This document shows positions 25,138 through 36,435 of a DNA stretch of 64,000 nucleotides, one piece after another. Positions within the stretch are counted from its first letter, which is position 1. Each line of letters begins with the position of its first letter. Under the pieces are notes generated by a model, which saw only the letters and a list, made by a program, of their open reading frames with translations, had not been told where the DNA came from and ran no database searches. The stretch is from Impatiens glandulifera. Its lineage: Eukaryota > Streptophyta > Magnoliopsida > Ericales > Balsaminaceae. The stretch is from NCBI RefSeq assembly GCF_907164915.1, contig NC_061862.1, positions 78,052,218 to 78,116,217 on the forward strand, given 5' to 3'. Both the position numbers and the translations under genes were made by a program.

Positions 25138-26186
25138 ATGGAGCTTGGTCTAACCCTAGGAGATTCATCGATTCCTCCCTGTTTATTCACAGAAAACCGA
25201 AATTCCAACCTACCCACCACCGGAAATCATGGAGTTGGACTCTGCATGGCCTTAGGAATCAACTCTGAAAAGGATAAATTACTCTCTCTCCAGTTGAATC
25301 TCCTTCCTCCTCACTCCCCTGTTCATGGGCACTCCGAAAATGGTAACTTTATTTCATCTTTCATTGATTTTAATAAAGAAAATAGATTTTACCTTACTCG
25401 GTGCTCTATTTTTTCAAGGGAGTTCTGATGGAGGTTGTTCATCAGGTGGTGGGATGAATCTTAACATGAACAGGAGAGAGGATGAAACAGAAGATGGGTT
25501 TGTCGGAATTTCTTCTCCAAACAGTGCAGCTTCATCTTTTCAAATGGATTTCGGTATTTTCAGAAGTGGTTTTCCCTCCGGCGGCGCTAGGGAAGCGTCT
25601 GAAGAAGAAGAGAATGAAAACGCACTTGCGAGGAAGAAACTTAGACTGTCTAAAGAACAATCTGCTTTTCTAGAAGAAAGCTTCAAAGAACATAACACCT
25701 TGAATCCAGTATGTATATATGTTTTATTTGAAAAAGATATAGGATCTTGATTTATTTGAAAATAATCAACTTTTATTGCAGAAACAAAAACTTGCCCTAG
25801 CTAAACAGCTTCAACTTCGTCCTCGTCAAGTCGAGGTCTGGTTCCAGAACAGAAGAGCCAGGACAAAGCTGAAGCAAACAGAAGTAGATTGTGAGTATTT
25901 AAAGAGATGTTGTGAAACCCTAACAGAAGAAAACAGAAGACTTCATAAAGAGCTTCAAGAACTAAGAGCATTAAAGAGTTCAAATTCAAACCCATTTCTA
26001 ATGCAACTTCCGGCCACAACCCTAACCATGTGTCCTTCGTGTGAACGCGTGGCAAGCACCTCCGGCGCCGGCGCCGGCACCGAGAAAGGTGGGGGTGTGA
26101 TTAAACCGGTTACAAGACCAATGTTCTTCCCATTTAGTTCCCGGTCCACATCTCAACAAGGGAAATCATCTTCTTTGGCATCTTGA
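25138..26186 (+). CDS. HAT14: Class II HD-Zip transcription factor, HAT14-like
   Basis: A nuclear DNA-binding protein of the homeodomain-leucine zipper family, which binds CAATNATTG-type sites as dimers. Three exons: 25138-25342, 25419-25708 and 25782-26186, with introns of 76 and 73 bp and GT-AG borders. Phases join cleanly to give 299 residues. The N terminus MELGLTLG and LQLNLL are EAR-like LxLxL repressor motifs, as expected of class II proteins. The homeodomain spans about residues 139-197, is split by intron 2 at LNP/KQK, and has [10 protein letters not shown] in helix 3. Zipper leucines fall at 205, 212, 219 and 226. CPSCE, the redox motif of class II, is at 249-253. The order [15 protein letters not shown] and [13 protein letters not shown] resembles Arabidopsis HAT14. 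The family call is firm; the exact orthologue is inferred. Confidence 0.93.
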
Positions 26187-26400
26187 TGAGAATGGTCTTT
26201 GTAAATATTAAGATGAATTTGGGATTTTAATTGTTTTGTTTCTATGACGAGGGTATGAAAATATAGGAAATGAATTAAATTTTGGGTTTTATTTGAAATA
26301 TATGTTTGACTATTTTGTAATTTAATTAAATTGGGGGGGCATGCTTATGAAATGAAAATATTAGTAATATTAATATTATTTTGATGAATATGTGTCTGGT

Positions 26401-26560
26401 AAAGATAGGTACCGTTCGGGGCAGGACCAATAATGAGCTGCACACGAGGTTCTAAAGTACAAAAGAGCCTCATTATGAAATCATTGAATATGTATCACAC
26501 CCTGTGGCACGTGACTTGTCACGAGCCCCTTATGAGTGTGTTTCAATACATCTTAATGCT
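26401..26560. other. GC-richer island with inverted repeats downstream of the HD-Zip gene
   Basis: This 160-bp stretch stands out from its AT-rich surroundings. It holds AATAATGAG...CTCATTAT, able to form a stem, and CGTGAC-TT-GTCACG next to a CACGTG G-box. No open frame and no recognised RNA family. It may be a MITE remnant or a conserved non-coding element. Confidence 0.35.
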
Positions 26561-26649
26561 TGTTTGATTTACTAGTATTTAATTATGTTTGATACTTTTA
26601 TGGGTAGTTCCAGATTATAAAATAAAACAACTCACCATGTTAAATGAAA

Positions 26650-26905
26650 TAGGTTAATCCACTAAGGGCCAAGGGCTTGTAGGAGGAGCTTGTAGGAGGA
26701 AGTAAAAAAAAAAACTAGTTTTTAAAATTTAAAGATTAATTTATCTTTTGAATTTAAAGAATATGCCAATATGGTTTAAGTGAGAGAAAATAGTTTAAAG
26801 AGAAATAATAAAATTTGATAATAGTTTTAATACTTAAATGGATAAAAGTATTAATCAGATGAATGATAATCCCAAATAACTAAACATCAAACAAGCAATA
26901 AGGTA
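26650..26905. mobile_element. MITE, family shared with 36135-36435
   Basis: The two copies share AAGATTAATTTA, ATATGGTTTAGGTGA-like, TAAATGGATAAAA and a terminal CAAATAWCCAAACATCAAAC-like end. Ends are poorly defined. Non-coding. Confidence 0.45.
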
Positions 26906-29801
26906 TCCAATTAAATGGGGTTGTGTATTCCAATATATATATATATATATTTATTGAAATGAGGCTTTGTTAATTTGATATGTTTATTTTATTTAAATTA
27001 TTAAACAAATTAATTTAAAATAACATCAAATCAAACAAGTTCTTAAATTGATTTATAAGTATTATTTATGGCTACACAACTTTTGATGTATCTACTTTAA
27101 TTTAATTATTTATGCCTCGTATGATGCTAAACTTAGAAAAAAAAATCAATTATATTGAATAAATATAAAAGTTTTCTTATTTTATAATATTTGAAAATAT
27201 TTAAATAATAAAGCTTTTTTTTTTGTTTATATATTATAGTAGAAGATTTTAATGAAAAAATGATGATATATTGATAGTGAATTTCTTACAAATAAGTTAA
27301 AATAAATCATATCAAACCAGACTTTAAAAGTATACAAATTTAGAAAAATATATATTAGTTTTTTTTTAGAAAATAACTTTATTGACATATTCTAGTAAAA
27401 ATCAAATCCTCAATAAAAAAAAAAAAAGATTTTCAAAATTTCCAATGAATTGTCTTAGTCATTCAAATGCATGTGTGGGGGTCATTCCTTTCAAATTTGT
27501 TTTAAGTAATGATTTCTACCATTTTAGATGAGGCATATGCAGAGGCAAGATACACAAATGTGGAATTTGATCAATAGAAAATAAAACCGACCAAGGTCCC
27601 CACCAAATAAGAATAAATGTCTCCTCTAAGAGTTAAAAATATCACAATAAAACAAACATAAACTAATTACATCACCCATTTCGAAAGTTCACCTTCAACT
27701 ATACCATTATTTTATTTCATCCAATGATTTATGTCACCTTTAATTTATTTATTATCACAATCTATCTCTATATCTTACTCTATAATTAACTTAATATTCT
27801 ATTTTAAAGACGAGATAAGAGGGAAATACACGCCTCTTGTATATAACCCTTCGAAATTTGATCTTTCTTATGATCGAACAAACAAAGAACATTCAAAACA
27901 TCACATCTTCTTTTGATTTGTGAAATTATAAAATATATGAGAAATTTTATTGTATTTTATCGAAAATATTTGGGTAATAGAATTGAGGTTATGATGAATA
28001 AACAATAATTTCTAATTTACTTGATGGTCTCAATTAATGATCCATATTATTGGTTTAGTTAGAAAATATTCTCCACCAAGGTAGACCACACCAAAGTAGA
28101 CCAGTAATAATAGTCGGCTTAAGATATCAAATTGTCACGAGTTTGATTTGAACTGAGAGTACTTTGAATGAAAACGGGAGATAATGATTGTGGAATGTCA
28201 TTCTAGTTATCTTTAATTAAAAAAAAATTATAAAGAAAGTTATGTAACAATAGTTTGTTTAAACTTAATCAAAATAATCCATGATTTTATTCTTATAACT
28301 CTATAATGTTCAAATAGATCTTGTATTAGTTTAATTCCACTTATAATTTTGAATAAGCAATAAGGTGCTATAATAGTGTAAAACAAATAAATTATTTAAA
28401 TAAACAAAACTAAACATACTATAATACATGAATGAACAAGTATTTATGATAATTTGGATCAATTCAATGTATAAAACACACTCAAATGAGCTATATATTT
28501 ATATAAATTAAATAATAACAAATTTACTAAATACATTTAATCAAACTAGACATTTATATTTGTACATTGATGGATGGCCCACGTTGAAGACTTCTATTTG
28601 ACCATGAATATTATAAAATAAAAATAAAGGGTGTTTTAGGAAATCAATATTATTAATTTGAATTTTTTTTTTTATATATTTTCTTATTCTAATATTAGTT
28701 GAACCGGATTGACTTCATGTAGTGGGCTTGTGTTTCTTGTTTATTAAGGTAAATTTATTAATTTATTGATGAGTGGTCAATTGTTTTTCCTGATAATCAT
28801 TATATTAACTTTGTAATATTAAAATACATTTTTGTGTTAAATATTCAACTTATTAGACATAAATTATTATAGTAACAAATAACTATAAAAAGAGCTCTAA
28901 CAATTTTGCTAAATAAACTAAAAGAAAATTATATTATAGCGATACAAATAAACTCTACATTATCGAATATACATGAATGATTAACTAATAAATTAGATCG
29001 AATATATTCTTCATAGGATAAGCGATCTATCATTACAATGTAAAAATGGTTTTTTTTTATAGGAAATAATATATTTTTGGTATTATTAGAAGTCTATTAA
29101 CTTTATTAATATAAATATCAAGATGCCTAAAAAATGGATGGATGCATTCAAATGTTTATGTAATCTAATACAATTAATGGATGCACCTAATTTAATAATT
29201 TGATTTGGGGGATAAAATGATAATGTATTTTTAATTAGTTAGTTATTATATTTGTATTCATTGATTAAATTGTATTTCAGAACAGTTTGTATTAAACAGT
29301 TCATCATCTTCCCTAAGTTTAAATTCTTGATTTTTAAAAAATATAAATAAATAAATCTTTTAACTAACTACATATATATTTTGTTATACTTTTTCAATAT
29401 TTTTAAAAATTAAATTTAAACTCAACAAATTATTATTATTTTTTAAATGAGGAAACATGATCTTGAAAGAGTGTAAACGGTTTGGTTATATCGATTTTTT
29501 CAACAAAAAAATTATCCCAACTGTTGGTGTTTGTTTTCAAATTATTCATCCGTCGATGTCAAACGTCGATTTAATTTTATCGGTTTATCAGTTTAATTAT
29601 TGAAAAAATAATATATATATATATATATATAATATAATAAAGGAGAAAATTTGACAAAAATGTACAGGGAATGTGGTGTCACTTTTTAATTGGAATGAAA
29701 ATCTGAAATTTATCTCTTTTATTAAACTAGTATGTATCCCGTGCATTTGCACGAGAAATAATATAAAAAACCGTGAAATAAATATTACGGTAAAAATTTT
29801 A

Positions 29802-32265
29802 TGGGCGGGTCAACCCACAATCCGACCCAATTATCCATTTACTCTCACATATATCCAAATTAACCACAGATCTCGACCCGACAATCTGGACACTTTAAAA
29901 ATTAAGCATCATTATATATATAGATTAGTTAGTTAAAAAGTTGAACTTATATTGTTAAAATATCACGCGTTTATCAAATTTTGGGTTGAATTTAAAAACT
30001 AAAGTGTTATTAGTCTAGTTGGTTAAAAAGTTATACTTGTTTTTGTTAGGTTGCAAGTTCGAACCATACTTATAGCATTTTTAATTTTATTTTTAACCAT
30101 TTTAAGTTTATGGGCGGGTCAACCCACAATCCGACCCAAGTATCAATTTACTCTCACATATATCCAAATTAACCATAGCTCTCGACCCGACAATCCGGAC
30201 ACTTTAAAAATTAAACATCATTATATATATATATAAATTAGTTAGTTAAAAAGTTGAACTTATATTGTTAAAATGTCACGCGTTTATCAAATTATGGGTT
30301 AAATTTAAAATATAAAGTGTTATTAGCTTAGTTGGTTAAAATGTTGTATTTGCTTTGTTATGTTGCAAGTTCGAACCATACCTACGGGCGGGTCAACCCA
30401 CAATCCGACCCAAGTATCTATTTACTCTCATATATATCCAAATTAACCACAGCTCTCGACCCGGCAATCCGAACACTTTAAAAATTAAGCATCATTATAT
30501 ATATATAGATAGATTAGTTAGTTAAAAAGTTGAACTTATATTGTTAAAATGTCACGCGTTTATCAAATTTTGGGTTAAATTTAAAATATAAAGTGTTGTT
30601 AGCATAGTTGGTTAAAATGTTGTATTTGTTTTGTTAAGTTGCAAGTTCGAACCATACCTATAGCATTTTTAATTTTATTTTTAACATTTTAAATTTATGG
30701 GCGGGGTCAACCCACAATCCGACTCAAGTATCCATTACTTTCACATATATCCAAATTAACCACAGCTCTCGACCCGACAATCCGGACACTTTAAAAATTA
30801 GGCATCATTATATATATATATAGATTAATTAGTTAAAAAGTTGAATTTATATTGTTAAAATGTCACGCGTTTATCAAATTTTGGATTGAATTTAAAATAT
30901 AAAGTGTTATTAGCTTAGTTGGTTAAAAAGGTTGTACTTGTTTTGTTAGATTGCAAGTTCAAACCATACCTATAACATTTTTAATTTTATTTTTAACCGT
31001 TTTAAATTTATGGAAGGGTCAAACAACAATCCGACCCAAGTATCCATTTACTTTCACATATATCCAAATTAACCACAGCTCTCGACCCGGCAATCCGGAC
31101 ACTTTAAAAATTAAGCATCATTATATATATATATATATTAGTTAGTTAAAAAGTTGAGCTTATATTGTTAAAATGTTACGCGTTTATCAAATTTTGGGTT
31201 GAATTTAAAATATAAAGTGTTATTAGCCTAGTTGGTTAAAAGGTTGTACTTGTTTTGTTAGGTTGCAAATTGTAACCATACCTATAGCATTTTAATTTTA
31301 TTTTTAACCGTTTTAAAGTTATGGGCGGGTCAACCCACAATCCGACCCAAGTATCCATTTACTATCACATATATTTAAATTAACCACAGCTCTCCACCCG
31401 GTAATCCGGACACTTTAAAAATTAAGCATCATTATATATATATATATAGATTAGTTAGTTAAAAAGTTGAACTTATATTGTTAAAATGTCATGCGTTTAT
31501 CAAAATTTGGGTTGAATTTAAAATATAAAGTGTTATTAGTCTAGTTGGTTAAAAGGTTGTACTTAATTTGTTAGGTTGCAAGTGCAAACCATACCTATAT
31601 CATTTTTAACGTTTTAAGTTTATGGGCGGGGTCAACCCACAATCCGACCCAAGTATACATTTACTCTCACATATATCCAAATTAACCACAACTCTCGACC
31701 CAGCAATCCAGACACTTTAAAAATTAAGCATCATTATATATATATATATTAGTTAGTTAAAAAGTTGAACTTATATTGTTAAAATGTCACGCGTTTATCA
31801 AATTTTTAGTTGAATTTAAAATATAAAGTGTTATTAGCCTAATTGGTTAAAAGGTTGTACTTATTTTTGTTAGGTTGCAAATTTGAACCATACCTATAAC
31901 ATTTTTAATTTTATTTTTAACCGTTTTAAGTTTATGGGCGGGTCAACCCACAATCCGACCCTAGTATTCATTATTCTCACATATATCTAAATTATCCACA
32001 ACTCTCGATCCGCCAATCCAGACACTTTAAAAATTAAGTATCATTATATATGTATATAGATTAGTCAGTTAAAACATTGAACTTATATTGTTAAAATGTC
32101 ACGCGTTTATCAAATTTTGGGTTGAATTTAAAATATAAAGTGTTATTAGTCTAGTTGATTAAAAGGTTTGTAATTGTTTTGTTAGGTTGCAAGTTTGAAT
32201 AATACCTATAACATTTTTAATTTTATTTTTAACCGTTTTAAGTTTTTGGGCGGGTCAACCAACAA
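29802..32265 (-). repeat. About 310-bp tandem units inside the Helitron
   Basis: GGGTCAACCCA-type blocks recur at about 29808, 30116, 30391, 30705, 31018 (altered), 31326, 31628, 31940 and 32254, giving spacings of about 275-314 bp. On the minus strand each unit starts with a TCTATATATA-like Helitron 5' end and runs through TGTCCGGATTGTCGGGTCGA. On the plus strand each contains TAGCCTAGTTGGTTAAAAGG and, about 35 bp later, GCAAGTTCGAACCATACC. These resemble the A and B boxes of a tRNA-type polymerase III promoter. Confidence 0.85.
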
Positions 32266-32851
32266 TAGGGGTGTTCATTGATTCGGTTTTGGGTTATTCG
32301 AGTTCCTCAATTCGGTTTCTTCGATTTTTTGTTTTTTTTTTGTCAATTCGAAAACCGAACCAAATTCGAATAAATTCTAATTAAACCGACCCAAATTCGA
32401 ATTTTATATTCGGTTTGAACTTCGAATAATTCGAATTCAAACCGAATTCAATTTTCTTTTATTTTAAACTCAAAATAAAATGTACCAACCAAGAATTGAA
32501 CCCGGGGTCTATACCATGATAGAGTACTATTCTACCACTAGACCACTAGTGTTTTTGTTTCATTTTTTTCTTTTATTATAAATCTTAATTCAAAATATTC
32601 TAGTTTGATTATTTTGAACTTATTTTTAAGTTAAGTTTGGAAGAATAAATAATAAAAAATGAATTCGGTTTTCAGTTTGGTTTTCGAGTTGAAACCCAAA
32701 CTCGAAAACCAATTCGAAAACCGTATTTAAATTCGAATTGGTTTGAAATTCGATTCGAAAACCGAAAATGAAATTCGAATTCGGTTTATTCGAATTCGGT
32801 GAATTTAAATTCGGTCAGATATTCGGTTCAGACCAAATATTGAACACCCTA
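32266..32851. mobile_element. hAT-type non-autonomous element with 8-bp duplication
   Basis: The ends are TAGGGGTGTTCATT and the complement of TAGGGTGTTCAATAT. Perfect 8-bp duplications ACCAACAA flank it (32258-32265 and 32852-32859). The interior is rich in TTCGGTTT/AACCGAA words arranged in inverted orientation, a common feature of plant hAT MITEs. It carries a tRNA-Gly-derived sequence (32481-32552) and no transposase. Confidence 0.85.
32481..32552 (-). pseudogene. tRNA-Gly-derived sequence inside the hAT element
   Basis: On the minus strand the 72 nt align end to end with plant tRNA-Gly(GCC): an ACACTAGTGGTCTAGTGGTA start with A box, a GACCCCGGGTTCAATTCTTG T-arm, and an acceptor-arm end at 32481. 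One base is inserted before the T-arm. Nearly all other differences are C-to-T or G-to-A. They include the anticodon (GCC read as ATC) and both sides of the acceptor stem. The pattern suggests decay by deamination of methylated cytosine. I consider it a pseudogene. Confidence 0.72.
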
Positions 32852-34018
32852 ACCAACAATACGACTTAAATATCCATTTACTCTCACATATATCCAAATT
32901 AACCACAGCTCTTTACCGACAATCCGGACACTTTAAAATTTAAGTATCATTATATATATATATAGATATATAGATTTTCAATCCATTTAGAAAGTGACAC
33001 CTTATTCCTTATATATTTCTGTCAAATTTTTTTTCACTCTCTATCATTACTCTATATAATGATAAAAAACTAATTTAGAAGCGTTCTTTTAAATAAAAAT
33101 CTAATAACTTATGTAATAAAATAACTATTCAACTTGTATCGATTTATAATTATATTGATCAGTTAGATTTGATTCTTTTTTTTCAATTTTGTTTATGCCT
33201 TACACGTGGTCATAATTTTTCCTATTAACTTAAGCATTCTAAATATAAAATATATTTTTTCTTAAACAATCTTTGTATAAACATCCAAAAGTAGTTCAAT
33301 TAATGACTACACATTTAAATATGGTTTACATCATCATTATCTATCTTTTCTTTTTTTTAATTATCTTATCAACAAGTATGTTGGATAGACATTTGGGTTG
33401 CATTTGTGGACTAATTAATTTATGCATCAATATGATGACTATACTTGCACTCATCTATTTCAAATCTATATTTGATTGATTGACAAATAGGTTTATAATT
33501 TTTTTAAATTCAAGTTACACAATCATAATTCATTACATTAACTTGATTAAATTTGTAGAAAACAAAATTACTTAGACAAAAACTATTTTATTTAAATTAT
33601 TTTAATAGGTTCTGGGCATGCTTTTATTAATAAAAAAATTTACTTCTAGATAATGAATCCTTTAAATTAAAGAATGATAAATATTTTCAAATGAAACTAT
33701 TATATAATATATATATATACCAAATTGATAACTTAATGTCAAAGATTTGATAGGTCTAGAAAGATGTCAATAATTATGAGATATAAAGTGCTAGATTTGA
33801 CGGAGGACACATTCATTCTAAATCAATTCATAATTTAAAAAGTTTGTATCCAAAACGGACTAATTATACCAAATGATGAATTATTTATTTTATTCACCAT
33901 TAAATATCAAATATCAGTCTTCTTGGTCCATAACAAAAAAATATATTTTTGTTTTTATTTTATAAATTATATATATATATATATATATAATACTTTGAAG
34001 ATCTAATAATTAAATCTA

Positions 34019-34286
34019 GGGTCTTGTTCTTGGGTTATTTAAAAAATCCAAACCAAATTAATTTTTCAATTAATCATTTTCTCAGCAATCACGTCACTTA
34101 TTTTATTAATTAAAATACTAAAATACTCTCTAATTTAAATTATTATTTTATATTTTATTTATATATATCAATACCCTTTAAGTCTTTTTACCAAAAAATA
34201 ATTATTACCTTCTCAAAATTATCACCCATCAATCAATTTTTCTCTCTCTCTTAATTTAAAAAAAAAATCCATAACTGAACAAGGTC
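34019..34286. mobile_element. hAT-like MITE, 268 bp
   Basis: The ends GGTCTTGTTC and GAACAAGGTC are inverted. The flanks TAAATCTA (34011-34018) and TAGATCTA (34287-34294) are an 8-bp duplication with one mismatch. Related copies lie at about 19862-20126 and 24530-24782. Confidence 0.68.
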
Positions 34287-36134
34287 TAGATCTAATTTTT
34301 TTATTCTTTTATTTGTTTAATATTAATCAAAATTCTTTCGCATGAACTATTCTAAGTGAAACAATTATATTTTATAATTATTTTTGTAAAGTTATAGAAA
34401 ATAATTTTCTAAAAAAAGCTTGTACTAAATTAAAGTTAAAGTTACACAAAAGGTGTTAATTAATGTTTATAATTAATTAGATAATACATTCAAAATCATA
34501 CAACGGTTGGTAGGAATCCAATCTTATTAGTCACACAAATTATGGAAAACAAAAGTGGGACATTATATTTAATTTTATGGTCAAAGTTTATTATTATTAT
34601 TATTATTATTATTAATGAATCCAAGATTGATTTTCCGGGAATGGGAGAGAGAAATTAATTTAAATGGGAATGCAACAAACATAGTAAATAGTAATTTTAC
34701 TAATTAGAAGGTTGAAAAGACCAAAATTTTTAATGGGTTGTTTTAAAATAATATTTTTTAATTATTTTTCATTTTATTGTTTGAAATCAAAGTATATAAC
34801 GTTCCCATTTATTTTTCATCTTTGTATATTATATATTTACAAGATTGGGGCTAGTTTATTTTAAATCAAAGTATATTAGTGGAGTAATAAAATGATCCCA
34901 TTTATTTTTCATCTTTGTCTATTATATATTTACAAGATTAGATGCTAAGTTGTGATACAAATCTAACAAAATAAAAATTCATTTCTCTGTAGAACAGATC
35001 TAAAATTAATGTGTGACTGCTTCCACCATGGTGACATAAAAAAAATAATACATACTAAAATATTTGATAATGTTATTAATGTTCTATATATATAGTTTAT
35101 CTTTCTTATTTGTTTCATATTATCAATATATTTTATAAACAGTGATATATATTTGATTTAATTTATACACACTATTTTATTTACAAAAATAATTGTAACA
35201 CCTTATTAAAAACATGATTTATTCCATATTATAAACAAAATAAAACGTATTCTAAGAGGTATTATAATGATAATTTTAATCATTTTCTAATATGTATAGT
35301 GAGGACCGACTCTAAGATAAAACCAGTTAGACGGCCATCTAGGTTTCCTCACAAAATCAGAAAAATAAAAGTACCGACAAGAGTTGATCTCTAAGAGTCA
35401 CTATATGTGTTTACAAAACATTTATAACCAACTAAATTATACTACTTTGATTAAAATTAATATAAACTTAATATATTTATTTAGTAGAACATAAAATATA
35501 ATTAATTGAATTGATTTTTTTGTCTTCAAGACATCCAAATTATTGTGTTTAGTATAAATGGTTGTTTAATTTTTTCATAATTCAACCCACAATCTCAACG
35601 AAGCATTTATCTCGGAAAAATATAAAGAGAAATGAAAGTGATGCCTATGTGTGTAATGCTAACCTCTTACACTAAAAAACAATGTATAATATAGATAGTT
35701 AGTCTAGAATTTTATTTATTTATCTTCATTTTACATTTTTTCTAGATCTCTTTATCTCCTTTTAGCATTGTTACTTTAAGGAAAGTTTAAATGATCTTCA
35801 ACAGAAAAAATAAAATAAAAATCGGAATTCATATCCAATTAAAATTGTGTTTGAAATTTGTTTCAAACAAGGTCTTAGAGGGTGTGAGATTTTGAAAAAA
35901 TAAGAAGAAATCTTTTTGACTTTGGAAAAAAGTTTGGACCACTATTTGTTAAGTCATTCTTGGTTGGTGTTATTTGGATAATATTTAAATAACTAAATAT
36001 TATTTCGCTTATTCTTTTATTAATCAAATACATAAAACTATCAAAAATAATTATTTTTTTAATTATATAATTCTAAATGTTTTCACTACATAATCCCAAT
36101 ATAAATAAAGTTATTTAAATAAAACATCAAACTA

Positions 36135-36435
36135 CGGGACTTGTTCGAGGAATGGGGCTTATTCGAGGAAAAAAGTTTTTGAGTTTTACTTGAATTTTCT
36201 TCTTAAAAATTATTGTTGGTTAAAAACTAAAAAGAAATTTGAAGATTAATTTACTCTCTGAATTTAGAGGATATGGTTTAGGTGAAAAAATAGTGGTTTA
36301 GAGAAAAAATAAATTAGTGTATAATTTTGGTATTTAAATGGATAAAATTATTGATTAGATTGTTAAAATGAAGTTTTAGTTTTAAGATAAAAATGAGTTT
36401 TATCCCAATAACCAAATATCAAACCAGCCCTACCA
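36135..36435. mobile_element. MITE, family shared with 26650-26905
   Basis: It starts near GGGACTTGTTCGAGG and ends near CCAAATATCAAACCAGCCCT, and shares its interior with the copy at 26650. The ends were not resolved exactly. Confidence 0.42.

Larger units (their letters stand above)
26190..29726. other. Intergenic region between HD-Zip gene and Helitron
   Basis: It contains the HD-Zip 3' UTR, a less AT-rich island (26401-26560), a MITE (about 26650-26905) and AT-rich spacer. Around 28060-28165 a sequence with a GAGTTTGATTTGAA box resembles the B box of tRNA-derived SINEs, but the A box is not convincing. No gene recognised. Confidence 0.55.
29727..32974 (-). mobile_element. Non-autonomous Helitron with nine internal tandem units
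   Basis: Reading on the minus strand, the element starts A-TCTATATA near 32974 (or 32966) and ends with hairpin GTGCAAATGCAC (29752-29741), 10 nt, CTAG (29730-29727) and T. That is the architecture of the short Helitrons at 354-912 and 2187-2738, with which it shares its 5' sequence. Between the ends lie about nine direct repeats of about 310 bp. No Rep/helicase coding is present. A hAT element (32266-32851) was inserted afterwards. Short open frames across it are repeats of the unit and not genes. Confidence 0.72.

Noticed and set aside
29673..31145. Recurring open frames of 60-90 codons with similar peptides in the Helitron
   Set aside because: They are translations of the same 310-bp repeat. 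Frames break at different places in each unit and the peptides resemble no protein family.
29802..32265. CRISPR-like or centromeric satellite array
   Set aside because: Units are about 310 bp without short repeat/spacer structure, the context is a plant genome, and the array is bounded by Helitron termini.
32481..32552. Functional tRNA gene
   Set aside because: Acceptor and anticodon stems carry several unpaired C-to-T/G-to-A changes, the anticodon is altered and one base is inserted before the T-arm.
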